Of a stretch of DNA of 8,267 nt, positions 5,547 to 8,267 are shown piece by piece. The translations under genes and the position numbers were made by a program. The stretch is from Actinobacteria bacterium 13_2_20CM_68_14 (GTDB lineage Bacteria > Actinomycetota > Thermoleophilia > Gaiellales > Gaiellaceae): the NCBI GenBank assembly GCA_001914705.1, contig MNDB01000039.1:1-8267 (forward strand), given 5' to 3'. Below the pieces are notes generated by a model. It worked only from the letters and a program-made list of their open reading frames with translations, ran no database searches and had not been told where the DNA came from. The first letter of the stretch is position 1; each line of letters opens with the position of its first letter.

Positions 5547-6872
5547 TCAGCCTTCGGCCGCAGCGCGCTCTTCTGGCTGGTCGCCCTCCTGCTCCCGCGG
5601 TGGCGGCTCGACGAACTGCGCCTCGAGCTTCTCGATCCGCGAGCCCTCGATCTCCAGTACGCGGAAGCGAAGGCCGTCGTACTCGACCTCGTCGCCTTCG
5701 GCTGCCGCCCGGCCGAGCAGGCCGAAGACGAAGCCTGCGACCGTGTGGTAGTCCTCGGCGGGGAGCTCGATTCCGAACTTCTCTTTGAAGTCGTCGATCG
5801 GGAAGGTCCCGTCGATCCGCACCGTCTTCTCGTCGACCTGCTCGACCGACTCGTCGGGAAGGTCGAACTCGTCCTCGATCTCGCCGACGATTTCCTCGAG
5901 CAGATCCTCGAGCGTGACGAGCCCGGCCATCGTCCCGTACTCGTCGACGACGACGGCCATGTGGAAGTTCGTGCGCCGAAAGTCCGCCAGGAGCGCGGCC
6001 AGATCCTTGGTCTCCGGGACGATGTACGCCGACCGCAGGAGCTCCTCGATCCGCACGTTCGCGAACCCCTGGTCGTTGAGGGCGGAGAAAAGGTCGCGCA
6101 CGTGGAGGATGCCGACGATGTCGTCGAGCGTCTCGCGGTAGACCGGGTAGCGCGTGTAGGGCGACTCGATCACCGCCGCTAGCGATTCCTCGGGCGGCAG
6201 GTCGATCGAGAGCGCGACGACCTCCGGGCGCGGGACCATGACGTCCGCGACTTCCTTGTCGGCGAAGTCGAAGACCTTGTAGAGCATCTCCTGCTCCTCC
6301 CGCTCGATCTCGCCGTACTCGGTGGCGCGCCCCAGGAGCATTCGCAGCTCGGCCTCCGAGAGGGCCTCTCGCTCGTCGCCGGGCGACTCGAGCCCGAGCG
6401 CGCGGAGGACCAGCTCGGTCGACCTCTGGAGGATCCAGATCAGCGGGTAGGCCAAAACGAAGAAGCCGCGCACCGCAGCCGAGACCCCGAGTGCTATCCG
6501 CTCGGGGTAGCGCAGCGCCACGGCCTTTGGCACGAGCTCACCGACGACGACGTGCAGGTAGGTGATGATGAGAAACGCGATCACCACGGCCAGCACGGTC
6601 GCCAGATAGGGGTCGAGCGCATGCGACAGCGCCTGTTCGCCGAGAGCACCGATACCGAGGCTTGTCAGCGTGACGCCGAGCTGCATCGCGGCGATGAACC
6701 GAGGCGGGTCGGCGACGATTTGCCGCACGGCGCGGGCCCGCCGGCTGCCCTGATCGGCCAGCTCCTGGATCTTCGTCCGGCGCGCGGTGACGAGCGCGTA
6801 CTCGCCCGCGACGAAGAACGCGTTCAGCAAGATCAGCGCCGCTACGCCGAGGAGCTCGAGGAAAAGGGTCAC
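5547..6872 (-). CDS. CorC/HlyC-family membrane protein (DUF21-CBS-CBS-CorC_HlyC)
   Basis: A 441-residue inner-membrane protein of the CNNM/CorC family, whose members are linked to magnesium or cobalt efflux. Residues 1-190 form the DUF21 transmembrane domain, with hydrophobic segments near 5-25, 58-80, 88-108 and 126-150. It includes NAFFVAGEYALVTARRTKI, PPRFIAAMQLGVTLTSLGIG and VVVGELVPKAVALRYPE, the family's conserved elements. Residues 205-335 hold two CBS domains (VADVMVPRPEVVAL, YTRYPVYRETLDDIVGILHV, MAVVVDEYGTMAGLVTLEDL), which bind adenine nucleotides in relatives. Residues 345-422 are the CorC_HlyC domain (VRIDGTFPIDDF, TVAGFVFGLLGR), followed by a short charged tail. The length is typical and the domains are intact. 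The start is GTG at 6872 with only a weak purine-rich site before it. It is divergent from the radical SAM gene. The ion transported cannot be read from sequence. Confidence 0.92.
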   Translation of the reverse strand: MTLFLELLGVAALILLNAFFVAGEYALVTARRTKIQELADQGSRRARAVRQIVADPPRFIAAMQLGVTLTSLGIGALGEQALSHALDPYLATVLAVVIAFLIITYLHVVVGELVPKAVALRYPERIALGVSAAVRGFFVLAYPLIWILQRSTELVLRALGLESPGDEREALSEAELRMLLGRATEYGEIEREEQEMLYKVFDFADKEVADVMVPRPEVVALSIDLPPEESLAAVIESPYTRYPVYRETLDDIVGILHVRDLFSALNDQGFANVRIEELLRSAYIVPETKDLAALLADFRRTNFHMAVVVDEYGTMAGLVTLEDLLEEIVGEIEDEFDLPDESVEQVDEKTVRIDGTFPIDDFKEKFGIELPAEDYHTVAGFVFGLLGRAAAEGDEVEYDGLRFRVLEIEGSRIEKLEAQFVEPPPREQEGDQPEERAAAEG

Positions 6873-6947
6873 GTTCCGGCCGCCGCCGGCGTGGGACTAA
6901 GCGGGTCGTCGTCCAAAGGTCTCGCCTGAGTGTAGCGGCGCCTCCTG

Positions 6948-6977
6948 CCGACATAAGCGAACATGCGTTCGTATAAT
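6948..6977 (+). promoter_or_regulatory. Near-consensus promoter giving a leaderless mRNA
   Basis: A perfect -10 box TATAAT (6972-6977) lies 18 bp after CCGACA (6948-6953; 4 of 6 matches to the -35 consensus). The usual start point, 7 nt past the -10, is A6984, which is the A of the ATG. This supports leaderless translation and rules against the upstream ATG at 6963, which lies inside the promoter. Confidence 0.75.
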
Positions 6978-6983
6978 CTCTGC

Positions 6984-7886
6984 ATGCGCGTCGAGTACCG
7001 GGAAGAGCCCTGCAAGAGCGCCCTCAACCGGGTCAAGGGGATGATGTTCGACTGGTCGCTGAACCCGTACATGGGCTGCGTGCACCGCTGCACGTTCTGC
7101 TACGTCCGCGCCTTCGAACGACGAGCCGACCGTCCTTCGGACGACCGGTACGGGCAGTCGATCAGGGTCAAGGTCAACGTCGTCGAGGTCCTTCGGCGCG
7201 AGCTTGCCCGCGCCTCCTGGGCGCATGAGACCGTCGCGATCGGCGCGGCCACCGATCCGTACCAGCCGGCGGAAGGGCACTACCGGCTGACACGCGGCTG
7301 CCTCGAAGCACTCGCCGAGGCGCACAACTCGTTCAGCATCATCACGCGCGGGCCGATGGTCGTCCGCGACGCGGACGTCCTCGCCGAGGCGGCGAAGCGC
7401 GCGGACGTGTCGGTCACCTTCTCGATCCCGACGCTCGACGAGGACGTCTGGCGGAAGACCGAGCCGTCGACCGCACATCCGCGCCAGCGGCTGCGGGCGC
7501 TGAAGACACTTGTGGACGCCGGTGTGCGCGCGTCCGTGGGAATGGCCCCGATCCTGCCGGGGATTAGCGATAAGCCCGAGCAGCTCGCCGAGGTCGTTCG
7601 CGCCGCCCGCGAGGCCGGCGCCTGCGGGATCTGGGCGAACCTGCTCTTCCTGAAGCCCGGAACGCGGGAGCACTTCCTCGAGAACCTCGCGCAGGACTGG
7701 CCCGACGAGCTCGAGCGCTACGAGCGGCTCTACCGGCGCCGCGCCTATCTCGGCAAGGAGCAGACGAAGCCGCTGCGCGAACACGTCAACACGCTGGCGA
7801 AGGAGCAGGGCGTGCGGGACCGTCGTAACATCAGGCTGGAACCTGAGCCGCCCGTGATCGCGGAGCAGCTGGCACTGGCCGTGTAG
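6984..7886 (+). CDS. Radical SAM protein, Rv2578c / SPL-like family
   Basis: A 300-residue radical SAM enzyme. Cys32, Cys36 and Cys39 in GCVHRCTFCY form the CxxxCxxC motif that holds the [4Fe-4S] cluster and S-adenosylmethionine. Family-typical segments follow: the N-terminal CKSALNRVKGM...NPYMGC, GAATDPYQPAEG (88-98), LTRGCLEAL, ITRGPMVVRD, VTFSIPTLDEDVWRKTEP and APILPGISD. The TIM-barrel core is complete, and a helical C-terminal part (YERLYRRRAYLGKEQ) follows. The substrate is unknown: relatives include mycobacterial Rv2578c and, more distantly, spore photoproduct lyase. I chose the ATG at 6984 rather than 6963 because a perfect TATAAT ends 6 nt before it and MRVEYREEPCKSALNRV matches the family's usual beginning. 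It stands alone, divergent from the CorC-type gene with 111 bp between starts. Confidence 0.9.
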   Translation: MRVEYREEPCKSALNRVKGMMFDWSLNPYMGCVHRCTFCYVRAFERRADRPSDDRYGQSIRVKVNVVEVLRRELARASWAHETVAIGAATDPYQPAEGHYRLTRGCLEALAEAHNSFSIITRGPMVVRDADVLAEAAKRADVSVTFSIPTLDEDVWRKTEPSTAHPRQRLRALKTLVDAGVRASVGMAPILPGISDKPEQLAEVVRAAREAGACGIWANLLFLKPGTREHFLENLAQDWPDELERYERLYRRRAYLGKEQTKPLREHVNTLAKEQGVRDRRNIRLEPEPPVIAEQLALAV

Positions 7887-7951
7887 TCGACTCGTCGGGC
7901 TTCTGACTCACGCGGACTAACGACCAGCCGATTTGCCGCATAGAAAGATCG

Positions 7952-7989
7952 GAGCCGCCTAACCAGGCCGAATCGGCTCAACCAGGCGG
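7952..7989. repeat. Overlapping, mutually exclusive stem-loops
   Basis: GAGCCG (7952-7957) can pair with CGGCTC (7974-7979). CCGCCT (7955-7960) can instead pair with AGGCGG (7984-7989). The left arms share three bases, so only one stem can form at a time. The near-palindrome GCCGA-A-TCGGC lies inside. This may be chance in GC-rich DNA or an RNA switch or protein-binding site; no function is shown. Confidence 0.35.
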
Positions 7990-8207
7990 TTCGTATCCGT
8001 CGCCAAGGTCGCTGAATGCCGTGCCCGTGTGGCCTGGGTGTGGCCTGGAGACCGTTCGCGGTTCGGGCAACGCCCTCGACCCTCTCTCCGAGACAGAGCT
8101 AGAGTCTCGATGTGAAGGGCGGCATGCCTTGACGGTGGAGCGTGAACCGATCAGGATCGCGCTTCTGCGCCCAGGGCGGCTGAGCCGCCAACCGATTCGG
8201 TGGAAAC

Positions 8208-8212
8208 GGAGG
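8208..8212 (+). promoter_or_regulatory. Ribosome binding site of the right-edge gene
   Basis: GGAGG lies 8 nt before the ATG at 8221, close to ideal spacing, and strongly supports that start. Confidence 0.65.
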
Positions 8213-8220
8213 TTCGTGGA

Positions 8221-8267
8221 ATGAGCAGGAAGGTCGTGTTGGTGCTGTGTGCGGCGTTCGCGCTGGC
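8221..8267 (+). CDS. 5' end of a probably secreted protein, cut by the window edge
   Basis: Fifteen complete codons are present: MSRKVVLVLCAAFAL, with an Ala-type codon beginning next. A basic start (Arg3, Lys4) followed by a continuous hydrophobic run is the pattern of a signal peptide or a first transmembrane helix. A Cys at residue 10 is inside the hydrophobic run and is not an obvious lipobox. The ribosome binding site is strong. The function cannot be judged from this fragment. Confidence 0.7.
   Translation, partial: MSRKVVLVLCAAFAL

Larger units (their letters stand above)
7887..8220. other. 334-bp non-coding stretch with paired hairpins
   Basis: No convincing gene lies here. It has alternative stems at 7952-7989, an 8-bp direct repeat AACCAGGC (7961-7968 and 7980-7987), a GGCGGC-TGA-GCCGCC hairpin near 8176-8190, and the near-palindrome ACCG-ATT-CGGT at about 8190-8200. 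A TTGACG at 8129-8134 could be a -35 for the next gene, but no good -10 follows at 16-18 bp. No clear intrinsic terminator for the radical SAM gene is seen. A GTG-started frame at 8021-8224 is probably not a gene. Confidence 0.5.

Noticed and set aside
6963..6983. Upstream ATG as start of the radical SAM gene
   Set aside because: The codons from 6963 overlap the TATAAT box and would lie upstream of the predicted transcript start.
6897..7784. Minus-strand open frame opposite the radical SAM gene
   Set aside because: Shadow; the plus strand has the CxxxCxxC motif and a consensus promoter.
7984..8006. tRNA-like T-arm (GGCGG-TTCGTAT-CCGTC)
   Set aside because: The loop lacks the conserved A of TTCRA, and no D-arm, anticodon arm or matching acceptor stem lies upstream.
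8021..8224. 67-codon GTG-started frame overlapping the last gene's ATG
   Set aside because: Third-position G/C is clearly lower than in real genes here, it has no ribosome binding site and no family resemblance, and it runs through hairpins. The ATGA overlap is probably chance.

Overview
The window is high-GC bacterial DNA (strong G/C at third codon positions). It comes from an actinobacterium-like genome: it has a CysO/CysM/Mec-type cysteine pathway, a radical SAM protein of the mycobacterial Rv2578c type, many GTG and one TTG start, and several start codons sitting directly behind a -10 box (leaderless style). A deep-branching class such as Thermoleophilia would fit, but that placement is inference from gene content, not from a marker search.

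Layout, left to right. At the extreme left edge there may be the first 12 codons of a minus-strand gene. A minus-strand sigma-70 factor (111-1202) follows, with a TTG start, a strong Shine-Dalgarno sequence and a candidate promoter. A lower-GC intergenic stretch (1203-1469) holds palindromes. A membrane-anchored TPR-like protein (1470-2371, minus) is broken by one frameshift. It is divergent, across only 44 bp, from a plus-strand set of overlapping genes: a rhodanese-E1 (ThiF/MoeB) fusion (2416-3588), a CysO-CysM reading frame (3585-4751) and the JAMM peptidase Mec (4748-5116). Mec overlaps tail-to-tail a secreted cupredoxin (5113-5475, minus), which is preceded by a CorC/HlyC-type CBS membrane protein (5547-6872, minus). 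Divergent from that is a radical SAM protein (6984-7886, plus) with a near-consensus leaderless promoter. A 334-bp non-coding stretch then leads to the first 15 codons of a probably secreted protein (8221 to the right edge).

The central cluster is a protein-bound sulfur-carrier route to cysteine. The rhodanese-E1 protein would adenylate and sulfurate the C-terminal Gly-Gly of CysO, CysM would react the thiocarboxylate with O-phosphoserine, and Mec would release cysteine from CysO.

The most unusual point is that the CysO part looks broken here. About 49 nt before its C-terminus seem to be missing. The diagnostic C-terminal sequence ILLPAMAGG survives in another frame. A pair of 14-bp palindromic direct repeats sits exactly where the cysO stop and cysM start should be. 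The result is one uninterrupted reading frame joining a truncated CysO to an apparently intact CysM. No mobile-element genes, CRISPR arrays, rRNA or convincing tRNA genes were seen.
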